Part shown: piece after piece, positions 1 to 6,609 of the stretch
How the letters are laid out: every line of letters starts with the position of its first letter
Position numbering within the stretch: position 1 is the first letter of the stretch
Assembly (NCBI GenBank): GCA_003223995.1
Contig: QHYA01000203.1
Coordinates: 1-14,370, forward strand
Direction: 5' to 3'
DNA from: Acidobacteriota bacterium
GTDB taxonomy: Bacteria > Acidobacteriota > Polarisedimenticolia > QHYA01
DNA: 14,370 bases
Program-made: the position numbers and the translations under genes
The notes under the pieces: generated by a model
Seen by the model: the letters and a program-made list of their open reading frames with translations, nothing else
Database searches by the model: none
What the model was told of the DNA's origin: nothing

Positions 1-1002
1 GAGGCGGGCGACGAACTCTCCATAGCCGTTGAAGGGGAGAGTGGGACGCCTCTCGCGCGTGTCGATCATCGTTTCGGCGGCCTGGGACCAGCGCTTGTGA
101 GGCACGGCAGGATTGACGTTGGCGAAGAAGTCGTATTCGTCCGGAACGACATCGTTCCAAAAGGTGTGCGGTTTCTGGGAGACCAGCTCGATCTTGACGA
201 TCGACTTGATGCTCTTGAAGCCGTACTTCCACGGCGTGACGAGACGCAGCGGGGCGCCGTGCTGAGGCGGAAGCGGGTGGCCGTAGATGCCCGTTGCGAA
301 GAAGGCGAGCGGATTCATCGCCTCCGCGAGGGTCAACCCCTCGTAGTAGGGCCAAGGATACCAGTGCAGAGTCTTCTGCCCTGGAGCCTCGTCGGGACGG
401 TAGAAGCTGAGCATCCGGACGAAGCCCGCCGACGAGAGGGGTTGCACGAGGTCGAGGAGCGATTTCACCGGAAAGCCCGTCCACGGGACCGCCATAGCCC
501 AGGCTTCGACGCATCGGTGTCGGTAGAGCCTCTCTTCCCCTGGAAGGAGCCGCATCAGCTCCTCCACGTCGTAAGCCTTTGGCCGCGCCACCAGCCCAGT
601 GACCTCGACCCTCCAGGGGTAGGTCGTCAGCCGTCCCGCCAGAAGCGAAGGGCTCCTCTTGTCCTCCCCGAACTCGTAGAAGTTGTTGTACGAGGCGGCC
701 ACGGTCTCGGCGGTGAGAGGACGGTCGAGGATGAAGGCCGGGTTGCGCTTCGCCGGGAAGAAAGAAGCGTACGGGGAAGGTCCGGGAGGCCTCCGTGCCG
801 CGCCGGAGGCGGGCTCGGAGGGGGTGGCGACCGCCGGGGCGACACCGCCCGTCGAGCAGGTGCTGAGGGCTGCCGCCCCGGCAAGGATCGACGCTCCAGC
901 GAGACCGGCTGTCTGGAGAAACCGCCTCCGGTCGAGATACTCCGGCTCCGGAGTCGCTTCCCTGTCCGGGATCTCCCATCCCTTCGTGATCTTGATCAGC
1001 AT
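1..1002 (-). CDS. msrP: Protein-methionine-sulfoxide reductase catalytic subunit MsrP (partial, C-terminal end outside window)
   Basis: Periplasmic molybdopterin enzyme that reduces methionine sulfoxide in oxidised envelope proteins; in known systems it takes electrons from the membrane haem protein MsrQ. The minus-strand frame reads 334 residues from ATG at 1002 to the window edge with no stop. A Tat signal (RRRFLQ, residues 25-30, then an Ala/Gly/Leu-rich stretch) lies near the N-terminus. The molybdenum-ligand cysteine is Cys164 in RHRCVEAWAM. Further family blocks are PPQHGAPLRLVTPWKYGFKS, PDEYDFFANVNP, HKRWSQA and a C-terminal FNGYGEF, so only a few residues are missing (E. coli MsrP is about 334 aa). 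GGAGGAG lies 14 nt before the ATG, a long spacing. LSTC after the Tat segment resembles a lipobox, but Thr at -1 makes lipidation doubtful. msrQ would be expected just beyond the left edge (inference). Confidence -1.
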   Translation of the reverse strand, partial: MLIKITKGWEIPDREATPEPEYLDRRRFLQTAGLAGASILAGAAALSTCSTGGVAPAVATPSEPASGAARRPPGPSPYASFFPAKRNPAFILDRPLTAETVAASYNNFYEFGEDKRSPSLLAGRLTTYPWRVEVTGLVARPKAYDVEELMRLLPGEERLYRHRCVEAWAMAVPWTGFPVKSLLDLVQPLSSAGFVRMLSFYRPDEAPGQKTLHWYPWPYYEGLTLAEAMNPLAFFATGIYGHPLPPQHGAPLRLVTPWKYGFKSIKSIVKIELVSQKPHTFWNDVVPDEYDFFANVNPAVPHKRWSQAAETMIDTRERRPTLPFNGYGEFVARL

Positions 1003-1117
1003 CGGCTTTTCAGATGCTCCTCCACGAGATAAGGTTACAGCAGAGACTCCGGCGATGAGGCGCCAGCGGAGATGGCGAGAGGGTGCGACCGGGGCAGAGG
1101 CGAATCGCGCACATCCG

Positions 1118-1999
1118 ATGGAGCCCCTCGATCGGCTGCAGGCTCGCATCATCTCCTGCCGCAAGTGCCCCCGACTCGTCCGCCACCGGGAGAAGGTCGC
1201 GAAGGAGAAGGTTCGCCGCTTCCAAGGCGGGGAATACTGGGGGAAACCCGTGCCTTCATTCGGCGATCGGAGGGCCCGCATCGTCCTGGTCGGCCTCGCT
1301 CCGGCGGCGCACGGTGGCAACCGCACGGGCAGGATCTTCACGGGCGACAGGAGCGGCGATTTCCTCTTCTCGGCCCTCTACCGGATGGGCCTCGCCTCCC
1401 AGCCGACCTCCATCAGTCGCGACGACCGGCTGAGGCTGCGCGGAGTTTATGTCACCGCGGCCGTTCGGTGCGCTCCGCCCGCAAACCGCCCCACGCCGCA
1501 GGAACAGGACAAGTGCCGGCCCTACCTGGAAAGAGAGCTGGGCCTGCTGCACGGCGGGAAGGTGATCGTGGCTCTCGGCGCGCTCGCGTGGAGGACGCTG
1601 CTGAAATCGTCCGGCGTAAGGGGGCGCTTCGCGCACGGAGCCGAAGTGGTGCTGCCGGATGGGATGGTGCTTCTTGGATGCTACCATCCTAGCCAGCAAG
1701 CCACCCATCGCCTTCTTTACATTAAGGAGCGCTCGTTCGATGTCCGAGGCCCGTGCGGTTGTCCGTCCCGGCGGCGGATTCGCGCAGTCCGTTCGCAACT
1801 ACGTCGATTTCGCCCGGCCCTTCACGCTCCTGCCTCCCCTTCTCGGCGTGGTCTCCGGGGCGGTGACGGCGTTCGGCTCGGCCTCCAACCCCGATCCGTC
1901 GCGCTCCGTGAGCTGGCCTGTCCTCTGGACTGTCCTGCTGGGCAGCCTGTGCGCGGCCCTGCTCAATGCGGCATCGAACGGCATCAATCAGTACTATGA
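1118..1999 (+). CDS. Family-5 (UDGb-type) uracil-DNA glycosylase with abnormal C-terminus
   Basis: Removes uracil and other deaminated bases from DNA to start base-excision repair. The motif GLAPAAHGGNRTGR (about residues 59-72), with Ala where other UDG families carry Asp/Asn, and the HPSQQ block (190-194) identify family 5. Four Cys that would hold the 4Fe-4S cluster are present: C14, C17, C118 (VRCAPP) and C133 (KCRPYL). Start at 1118 (MEPLDRLQ) chosen because the family block begins soon after; no good ribosome site is visible, and ATG at 1055 is an in-frame alternative. After HPSQQ the usual tail of about 20-25 residues (TGRLT then a helix) is absent. The frame instead runs 260 bp into the downstream prenyltransferase gene in another phase, giving a basic, unstructured-looking tail that ends at 1999. 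Functional family sequence stops near 1699. This looks like a small deletion of the gene end; activity is uncertain. Confidence -1.
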   Translation: MEPLDRLQARIISCRKCPRLVRHREKVAKEKVRRFQGGEYWGKPVPSFGDRRARIVLVGLAPAAHGGNRTGRIFTGDRSGDFLFSALYRMGLASQPTSISRDDRLRLRGVYVTAAVRCAPPANRPTPQEQDKCRPYLERELGLLHGGKVIVALGALAWRTLLKSSGVRGRFAHGAEVVLPDGMVLLGCYHPSQQATHRLLYIKERSFDVRGPCGCPSRRRIRAVRSQLRRFRPALHAPASPSRRGLRGGDGVRLGLQPRSVALRELACPLDCPAGQPVRGPAQCGIERHQSVL

Positions 2000-2777
2000 C
2001 CTGGAGAACGACCGAAGGAACAAGCCGAACCGGCCGCTGGTGACCGGCGCCATCTCGATGCAGGCGGGCTTTCGGTTCTCGGTTTTCCTCTACGCCTTGG
2101 CGGTGGTGCCGACGTGGCTGGTCGTCGTGTACCCTCGGTCATCGGTCGCGGAGAAACTGTTCGCGCCTCGGTCCGAGCACCAGTGCGCTCTGATCTACCT
2201 TGCCGGGATGATCTTCACCTTCATCTACTCAGCCCCTGCATGGGGCCGCACCAAGCGGAACGGCTTCCTGGCCAACCTCACGATCGCCATTCCGCGCGGC
2301 TGTCTTCTGAAAGTAGCGGGATGGTCCATGGTCGCTTCCATCTTCCACCTCGAGCCCTGGTTCATCGGTTCGATCTTCATGCTGTTTCTCGCGGGAGCGG
2401 CTACGACCAAGGACTTCTCGGACATGGAAGGGGACCGGGCGGCCCGGTGCCTCACTCTTCCGATTCGGTATGGCGTGCGCAAAGCGGCCTGGATGATCGC
2501 CCCGTTCTTTATTTTCCCCTGGCTGCTGATGCCCCTGGGGGCGTTCACACGCAATCCGCTCGAGCCGCAGCAGACCATCCTCACCGGGAATCCGTACCTG
2601 CTGGCCGCGCTTGGGATCGCGCTGGCGATCTGGGGGAGCTATACCTGCTTCCTGCTGTTGCGGAACCCTTCCGAGCTTGCCCGTGTGGAGAACCACCCTT
2701 CCTGGACCCACATGTACCTGATGATGATGGCCGCCCAGATCGGCTTCGCGGTCGCCTATCTGGTTCCGTGGGTGTAG
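1740..2777 (+). CDS. UbiA-family membrane prenyltransferase
   Basis: Integral-membrane enzyme of the UbiA superfamily, which moves a prenyl chain from a diphosphate onto an acceptor (quinone ring, chlorin, haem or glycerol phosphate). The 345-residue product has several hydrophobic helices and both Asp-rich Mg2+-diphosphate motifs: N83QYYD87LEND91, followed by NKPNRPLVTG, and D225FSD228MEGD232. SAPAWGRTKRNGFLAN lies between them. The layout resembles the ChlG/BchG and archaeal-lipid branches more than classical UbiA, but the acceptor cannot be read from sequence and no quinone, haem or chlorophyll genes are nearby. Start at 1740 has AAGGAG at 1724-1729, 10 nt upstream. An earlier ATG at 1659 lies inside the glycosylase coding sequence and is unlikely. 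The gene overlaps the aberrant tail of the preceding glycosylase and converges on grpE 49 bp downstream. Confident on family, not on substrate. Confidence -1.
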   Translation: MSEARAVVRPGGGFAQSVRNYVDFARPFTLLPPLLGVVSGAVTAFGSASNPDPSRSVSWPVLWTVLLGSLCAALLNAASNGINQYYDLENDRRNKPNRPLVTGAISMQAGFRFSVFLYALAVVPTWLVVVYPRSSVAEKLFAPRSEHQCALIYLAGMIFTFIYSAPAWGRTKRNGFLANLTIAIPRGCLLKVAGWSMVASIFHLEPWFIGSIFMLFLAGAATTKDFSDMEGDRAARCLTLPIRYGVRKAAWMIAPFFIFPWLLMPLGAFTRNPLEPQQTILTGNPYLLAALGIALAIWGSYTCFLLLRNPSELARVENHPSWTHMYLMMMAAQIGFAVAYLVPWV

Positions 2778-2787
2778 GCCGACTACG

Positions 2788-2804
2788 TCCGGGGATGTCC
2801 CGGA
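2788..2804. terminator. Small hairpin between convergent genes
   Basis: Perfect 6-bp arms TCCGGG / CCCGGA around a 5-nt loop, in the 49-bp gap between the prenyltransferase stop (2777) and the grpE stop (2827). It could act weakly in both directions, but no T-run follows on either strand, so termination is only suggested by position. Confidence -1.
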
Positions 2805-2826
2805 AGGAGTCTCCGAATAGGGAGGG

Positions 2827-3585
2827 TCAGCCCTGCCGAGCTCTTGGCGGAGAGGTCAGGCGCCCGACAGCCACACGCGCAGGCCGCAGGAGATGCCCTT
2901 TGTAGAGGTAGCCCGGCTGAATTTCCTCCAGGACGATTCCGTCCCGGGTCTCATCCTTCACTTCAACCGTTCGGACCGCCTCGGCCTTCTCCGGGTCGAA
3001 CCGTTCACCGGCGACCTCGAGCCGCTCCACACCCCGCTCGCGGAGGACAGAGAGGAAGCGATCGCGGACGAGGCGCACGCCCTCGAGGAGCCCCTGGAAG
3101 GCGGGGGATTCGCCGCCCGTCAGGCCTTCATCGGCATGTCGGAGAGCGCGCTCCAGGTCATCGACCACATCCAGCAGGGCCTGGAGCGAGTTCGCGACCT
3201 CTGCGTCGGCCCTTCGTTCTACGTCGCGTGCGAGCCTCTTCCGGAATTCGTCCTGCTCGAGCTGGGACTGGCGGTAGGCCGCGAGGACCTCTTGCGCCCG
3301 CCGCTCGGCCTGCTCGGTCCGGTCGTGCAACTCCTGCACGTAGCTGGGGAGACGGCGCTCCTCAGCGGCGTGCGGAGCCGCCTCCTCATCGGCCCCGGTG
3401 GGGGGGGCTTTCGCCGTCATATCTGCACCGGCTGCCTCCTCTTCGCCCTGGCTCTCTCCCGCGGCCCGCCGGAGGGTCCAAGGACGCCGGTCGACGACCT
3501 TGACCTGCACGTTTTTCCCTTTCCCCGAAACCCTCCTGGCTTCGTTCAGGTTGTCAGAGGGTACGATCGGATTGTCAGGAGACAC
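2827..3585 (-). CDS. grpE: GrpE, nucleotide-exchange factor for DnaK
   Basis: Cytoplasmic cochaperone that drives ADP release from the Hsp70 chaperone DnaK. The 252-residue product has a charged long helix (about 85-135), then LDVVDDLERAL (138-148) and the C-terminal beta domain with GERFDPEKAEAV (193-204) and GIVLEEIQPGYLYKGHLLRPARVAVG (216-241, the GrpE signature region). The N-terminal 80 residues are low-complexity (Ala/Glu-rich) but include a basic patch, KNVQVKVVDRR (24-34), outside the usual GrpE core. Start is GTG at 3585, preceded by GGAGGAAGGG. It lies 24 bp after htpX and is very likely cotranscribed with it and hsp20. No dnaK or dnaJ is in the window, so this GrpE is encoded apart from them or is a second copy. 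Family assignment is firm. Confidence -1.
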   Translation of the reverse strand: MSPDNPIVPSDNLNEARRVSGKGKNVQVKVVDRRPWTLRRAAGESQGEEEAAGADMTAKAPPTGADEEAAPHAAEERRLPSYVQELHDRTEQAERRAQEVLAAYRQSQLEQDEFRKRLARDVERRADAEVANSLQALLDVVDDLERALRHADEGLTGGESPAFQGLLEGVRLVRDRFLSVLRERGVERLEVAGERFDPEKAEAVRTVEVKDETRDGIVLEEIQPGYLYKGHLLRPARVAVGRLTSPPRARQG

Positions 3586-3609
3586 GGACCCTTCCTCCGT
3601 CCTTGCCCG

Positions 3610-4458
3610 CTAGACGCCCGGGCGGCCAGTCAGCCGCCGGATCCGCTCCTCCAGCGGAGGATGGGTGCTGAAGAGGCTCACGAAAGCCCGGCGGGAGAAC
3701 GGCGAGACAATGAACAGATGGCTCGTCGCTGGGTTTGCATCCATGGGGATGCGCCGGGAGGCCTGCCCCAGTTTCTCGAGCGCCCTCGCGAGCCCGTACG
3801 GGTTGCCGGTGAGCTCCGCGCCGCTCTGGTCAGCCTGGTACTCCCTCGAGCGGGAAATCGCCAACTGGATCAGCATGGCGGCGATGGGAGCCACGATGAT
3901 CGTCACCAGCAGGCCCAGGGGATTACTCCTTTCCCGATCGTCCCGCCCGCCGAAACCGCCGAAGATCATGGCATATTGCGCCATGTGGGCGAGCATCGAG
4001 ATCGCCCCAGCGATCGTTGCCGCCACGGAACTGATAAGGATATCGTGGTCGGTCACGTGCGACAGCTCATGCGCCAGGACCCCTTCAAGCTCCTCCTGAT
4101 CCATCAGCCGCAGCAGCCCCTCTGTGACTGCCACGGCCGCATGCTGAGGGTTTCGGCCGGTCGCGAACGCGTTCGGTGCCTCCTGAGGGATCAGGTAGAT
4201 CCTGGGCTTGGGTAGGTTCCTGCGAGCGCAGAGCCGTTCGACCGTCTCATGGAGCATCGGCGCCTGCTCTCTGGAAACCGGCTGGGCGCGGTACATCGCC
4301 AGGACGAGCCGGTCGGAGAACCAGTAGGAGAAAAAGTTCAGGCCGGCCGCGAAAACCAGCGCCAGCATCATTCCGTTATTGCCGCCGATCAACTGGCCGA
4401 TTGCGAGGATGAGACCCGTCAGTAGCCCCAGCAAGAGCACTGTTTTCATCGTATTCAT
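3610..4458 (-). CDS. htpX: HtpX, membrane zinc metalloprotease (M48)
   Basis: Inner-membrane protease that degrades damaged or misfolded membrane proteins. At 282 residues it has typical HtpX length. Two N-terminal membrane helices (about 5-23 and 29-46) precede FATGRNPQHAAVAVTEGLL (98-116), the zinc site HELSH (130-134) and the third ligand Glu206 in SREYQAD. Further hydrophobic helices lie at about 143-167 and 181-203. The C-terminal block NPATSHLFIV and STHPPLEERIRRL is complete. Start at 4458 has GGAGG 11 nt upstream; ATG at 4449 (MKTVLLL) is an equally plausible start. It sits between hsp20 (94 bp upstream) and grpE (24 bp downstream) in a protein-quality-control cluster. All catalytic residues are present. 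Confidence -1.
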   Translation of the reverse strand: MNTMKTVLLLGLLTGLILAIGQLIGGNNGMMLALVFAAGLNFFSYWFSDRLVLAMYRAQPVSREQAPMLHETVERLCARRNLPKPRIYLIPQEAPNAFATGRNPQHAAVAVTEGLLRLMDQEELEGVLAHELSHVTDHDILISSVAATIAGAISMLAHMAQYAMIFGGFGGRDDRERSNPLGLLVTIIVAPIAAMLIQLAISRSREYQADQSGAELTGNPYGLARALEKLGQASRRIPMDANPATSHLFIVSPFSRRAFVSLFSTHPPLEERIRRLTGRPGV

Positions 4459-4480
4459 CGATGCAAGAACCTCCGCTCAC

Positions 4481-4489
4481 ATTCTAGCA
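4481..4489 (-). promoter_or_regulatory. Possible extended -10 promoter for htpX-grpE
   Basis: On the minus strand the sequence reads TGCTAGAAT, an extended -10 (TGn plus TAGAAT), about 23 bp before the htpX start. The -35 region is poor. It could give htpX-grpE expression independent of hsp20. Weak support from sequence alone. Confidence -1.
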
Positions 4490-4503
4490 GAGCCCTCCCC
4501 TTC

Positions 4504-4519
4504 CAGCAGTTCGCTGCTG
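4504..4519 (-). other. Small hairpin upstream of htpX
   Basis: Perfect 6-bp arms CAGCAG / CTGCTG around a 4-nt loop (CGAA on the minus-strand transcript, TTCG on the plus strand). It follows the larger hairpin at 4528-4552 in the hsp20-htpX gap. It may help set mRNA ends or stability in the cluster. Structure only; no function shown. Confidence -1.
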
Positions 4520-4527
4520 CGGCGGCT

Positions 4528-4552
4528 GCGGCGGCCCTCGGGGCTCCGCCGC
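4528..4552 (-). terminator. Strong GC hairpin directly after hsp20 (possible partial terminator or mRNA stabiliser)
   Basis: Begins on the base after the hsp20 stop. The minus transcript can fold as GCGGCG / CGCCGC plus an inner GCCC / GGGC, with a 2-nt bulge and 3-nt loop. No T-run follows, so complete intrinsic termination is unlikely. Hairpins in this position often protect an upstream message and reduce read-through, which would make hsp20 more abundant than htpX-grpE (inference). Confidence -1.
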
Positions 4553-5008
4553 TCACTGGACCGCGACTTTTACGGACCTGCCCTGCACCTCGGGCTTCTT
4601 GGAGATCGTCACTTCCAGCACCCCGTTCCGATACTCCGCACTGATCCTCGCGGGGTCCACCGAGGGGGGAAGCGAGAAAGACCGGGTGAAGGTGCCGAGC
4701 GGACGCTCGATCCGAAGGAAGTCCTCCCGCTGCATCTGTGGGTCGAGCCGGCGCTCGCCGCGGATCAGGAGATGGTTGTTCTCAACCCGGATGTCGAGGT
4801 CCTCCTGCTTCACGCCCGGGATGTCGACCCGAAGCACGACGCGGTCGGCCGTTTCGTAAATGTCGATTGGAGGCGCCCATGAACCCTCGGCGATATCGAG
4901 GGGTTGTTCGCCTTGGGTGCGGGAAAGCGTCTGCTCGAACAACCGGTTCATTCTCTGCTGCAGGCCAAAAAGCTCCTGCAGAGGATCCCATCTCATGACT
5001 GCCATCAT
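4553..5008 (-). CDS. Hsp20 / alpha-crystallin small heat-shock protein
   Basis: ATP-independent holdase chaperone that binds unfolding proteins as an oligomer in the cytoplasm. The 151-residue product starts MMAVMRWDPLQEL, typical for bacterial Hsp20, and has an alpha-crystallin domain at about 45-138. Motifs include APPIDIYETADRVVLRVDIPG, LLIRGERR, FTRSFSLPPSVD and the YRNGVLEVTISK signature (126-137); a short C-terminal tail follows. AGGAGGA abuts the ATG at 5008, so ATG at 5005 (MAVMRWDP) is the likelier true start. It is the first gene of the hsp20-htpX-grpE cluster, is followed by a strong hairpin and is preceded by a good promoter. No CIRCE or other known heat-shock operator is seen, so the mode of heat induction is unclear. 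Confidence -1.
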   Translation of the reverse strand: MMAVMRWDPLQELFGLQQRMNRLFEQTLSRTQGEQPLDIAEGSWAPPIDIYETADRVVLRVDIPGVKQEDLDIRVENNHLLIRGERRLDPQMQREDFLRIERPLGTFTRSFSLPPSVDPARISAEYRNGVLEVTISKKPEVQGRSVKVAVQ

Positions 5009-5046
5009 TCCTCCTCACCTGCCAATCAAAGCTTTCTCAATATCGT

Positions 5047-5075
5047 TATCTAAGACGCTGTCGCAGGAGTGTCAA
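5047..5075 (-). promoter_or_regulatory. Sigma-70-type promoter of hsp20-htpX-grpE
   Basis: On the minus strand TTGACA (5070-5075) and TAGATA (5047-5052) are separated by exactly 17 bp, and the -10 lies about 39 bp before the hsp20 start. The -35 is a perfect consensus. It does not match the sigma-32 pattern (no CCCAT-type -10). The predicted transcript starts near 5040. Confidence -1.
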
Positions 5076-5190
5076 GCACGACACCGGCGCCACAACACTG
5101 GCGATGCACCGGCGAAGAGCAGGCGCGGCACGAATTGCGCCTCTGGCGCCTCGCGGCAACCCTCCGCTGGGGCAAACTCGTGTCCGCTCC

Positions 5191-5220
5191 TTGACAAGCT
5201 TCAGCAGCCATTCTCATAAT
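5191..5220 (+). promoter_or_regulatory. Sigma-70-type promoter of the outer-membrane protein gene
   Basis: TTGACA (5191-5196) and CATAAT (5215-5220) are separated by 18 bp, about 105 bp before the start at 5325. Both boxes are near consensus. The leader would include a small hairpin (CCCGC 5221-5225 / GCGGG 5232-5236). Divergent from hsp20; the 5076-5190 stretch between the two promoters holds nothing I recognise. Confidence -1.
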
Positions 5221-5324
5221 CCCGCCTCGTCGCGGGGGGCCGAGAACGCTCCTTGCCAGAACCCCCTGGAGTGCAGCACCTGGTTCCGAAGCTGCCGAAG
5301 GAAGGCTTGGCCGGAGGAGACGCC

Positions 5325-6278
5325 ATGAAGCTCGCCAGCACGGCCGCCGGCAAGACGGTCCTCTGCGCAGTCCTTCTCGTCGTACCGGGCGGGGTTCTTC
5401 TTGCCGAGCGTCCTGAGGACCAGGTGTCGGTCCTTCTCGATCTCGTCAGCAGCGAAACAAGCGGCCAGGATTTCGACGTCGGCCTCCGGACGACCCCCCA
5501 GGTGACCTTCACGGGAGGTGAGGTCGTCGGTGTCGACCTCGGCCGGTCGGTGTTTCCCCGTCTAGCCGTCGTGTTTCATTCCGCCGGGGGGAACCACTTC
5601 ACCGTTAGTTTCAGACGCTACAACAGGAACAAGGAGGAGAGCTTTTCGAGCGGCGTCGGTTTCTACCCCATTCTGGTGTCGCCGGGGACCGGAATCGATT
5701 TCGCCAACAAGATCGGCTCCAGAGTGAGCATGACGCTCGAGACGGCGGATCTGAGCTGGGCGCGCCCGATGGCGTCCACGCCGAAGTCCGAATGGCTGTG
5801 GGGAGCCGGACTGCGATGGCTCAGATATCGCTCTGATTGGAAGACGGACTACGACAGTGGGGCGGACATCGTCCGGATCAAAGATGAATCTTCCGGAGTG
5901 GGTGTGACCTTTGGAATTCAGGGCCGGTACCGGTTCTCCGGCACCGTCTCCCTGAGCGGGGGCGTGGGAGTCGGCTTGATCAAGGGCTCCACGGACGCCG
6001 GTTACGCCGAGGCGGCCCCCTCGGCGACGGCCGGGATCGCCCGGAACAACCAGGACCGCATCTTCCAGACCCTGGACGCGGCCGCACGTGCCGTCTTCTC
6101 GCTCACCAGGCACGTCGATGTTTCCCTCGGGTATCAATTCACCCGGACGACGAATCTTCTCACCCGGGATCGCATCGTGGACAACGACCAGCCGACGAGC
6201 TTCACGATCGCCGTTTCATCGACGATCCGGGACGTCGCGTTTGACGGACCCCTGCTCGGACTCGCGGTCAATTGGTAG
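5325..6278 (+). CDS. Putative outer-membrane beta-barrel protein
   Basis: The 317-residue product has a signal peptide (Lys near the N-terminus, hydrophobic core TVLCAVLLVVPGGVLLA, likely cleavage about residue 27). The rest is rich in alternating polar/aromatic beta-strands with Gly turns, for example FTVSFRRYNR, WGAGLRWLRYR, FGIQGRYRFS, SLSGGVGVGL, VDVSLGYQFT and FTIAVSSTIRD. It ends LLGLAVNW; a terminal aromatic residue is usual for proteins assembled by BamA. It resembles generic porin-like or Lpg1974-type barrels, but I cannot assign a family or ligand. Start at 5325 has GGAGG (5313-5317) 7 nt upstream, and the signal peptide begins there; longer upstream reading is not needed. It is transcribed alone from its own promoter. 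Expected location is the outer membrane, role unknown. Confidence -1.
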   Translation: MKLASTAAGKTVLCAVLLVVPGGVLLAERPEDQVSVLLDLVSSETSGQDFDVGLRTTPQVTFTGGEVVGVDLGRSVFPRLAVVFHSAGGNHFTVSFRRYNRNKEESFSSGVGFYPILVSPGTGIDFANKIGSRVSMTLETADLSWARPMASTPKSEWLWGAGLRWLRYRSDWKTDYDSGADIVRIKDESSGVGVTFGIQGRYRFSGTVSLSGGVGVGLIKGSTDAGYAEAAPSATAGIARNNQDRIFQTLDAAARAVFSLTRHVDVSLGYQFTRTTNLLTRDRIVDNDQPTSFTIAVSSTIRDVAFDGPLLGLAVNW

Positions 6279-6609
6279 GTGCCCCTTCCCTCCCACTGCC
6301 CTCGAAACGGCTCTCCCGACACGGGCACGGCGGCTTCAATTTCCCAAGCCCTGGGCCGGACTCTCGGCCTGCCCGCAGGTGCGGGAGCTCGGCCGGCATT
6401 GCCGGGTTGGATCGTTTTTGGCACGCTTCCATGGGAAGCAGGCTGTTCGCGTGGGTCTCGAGGGGCAGATGGCCTTGCGCCAACTGCCGGAGGATCTTAT
6501 TCATGGTGTGCCCGAGCATTCTGGGCGAAACCCGAGTTGTCATCACGCGCCGAATAACGCCATCATAGTCTTTTCGGGATTCGAAGCAGCAGCAAATCAG
6601 GTGGAGGAG
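6279..6609. other. Intergenic region between the barrel gene and pntAA
   Basis: 331 bp with no supported gene. It holds two hairpins near 6372-6405 (see terminator entry) and a weak promoter-like pair before pntAA: TTGTCA at 6537-6542 and CATCAT at 6561-6566, 18 bp apart. A minus-strand reading of about 91 codons (6543 to 6268) exists but has no ribosome site and overlaps the end of the barrel gene, so I do not call it. Confidence -1.
6372..6419 (+). terminator. Possible terminator of the barrel gene
   Basis: Two hairpins, CCCGCA / TGCGGG (6372-6385) and CCGGC / GCCGG (6393-6405), are followed after 9 nt by TTTTT (6415-6419). The gap between stem and T-run is longer than ideal, so this is a weak call. 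Confidence -1.

Noticed and set aside
5040..5110. CIRCE or sigma-32 heat-shock element before hsp20
   Set aside because: No GAGTG/CACTC pair with the right spacing and no CCCAT-type -10; the boxes fit an ordinary sigma-70 promoter better.
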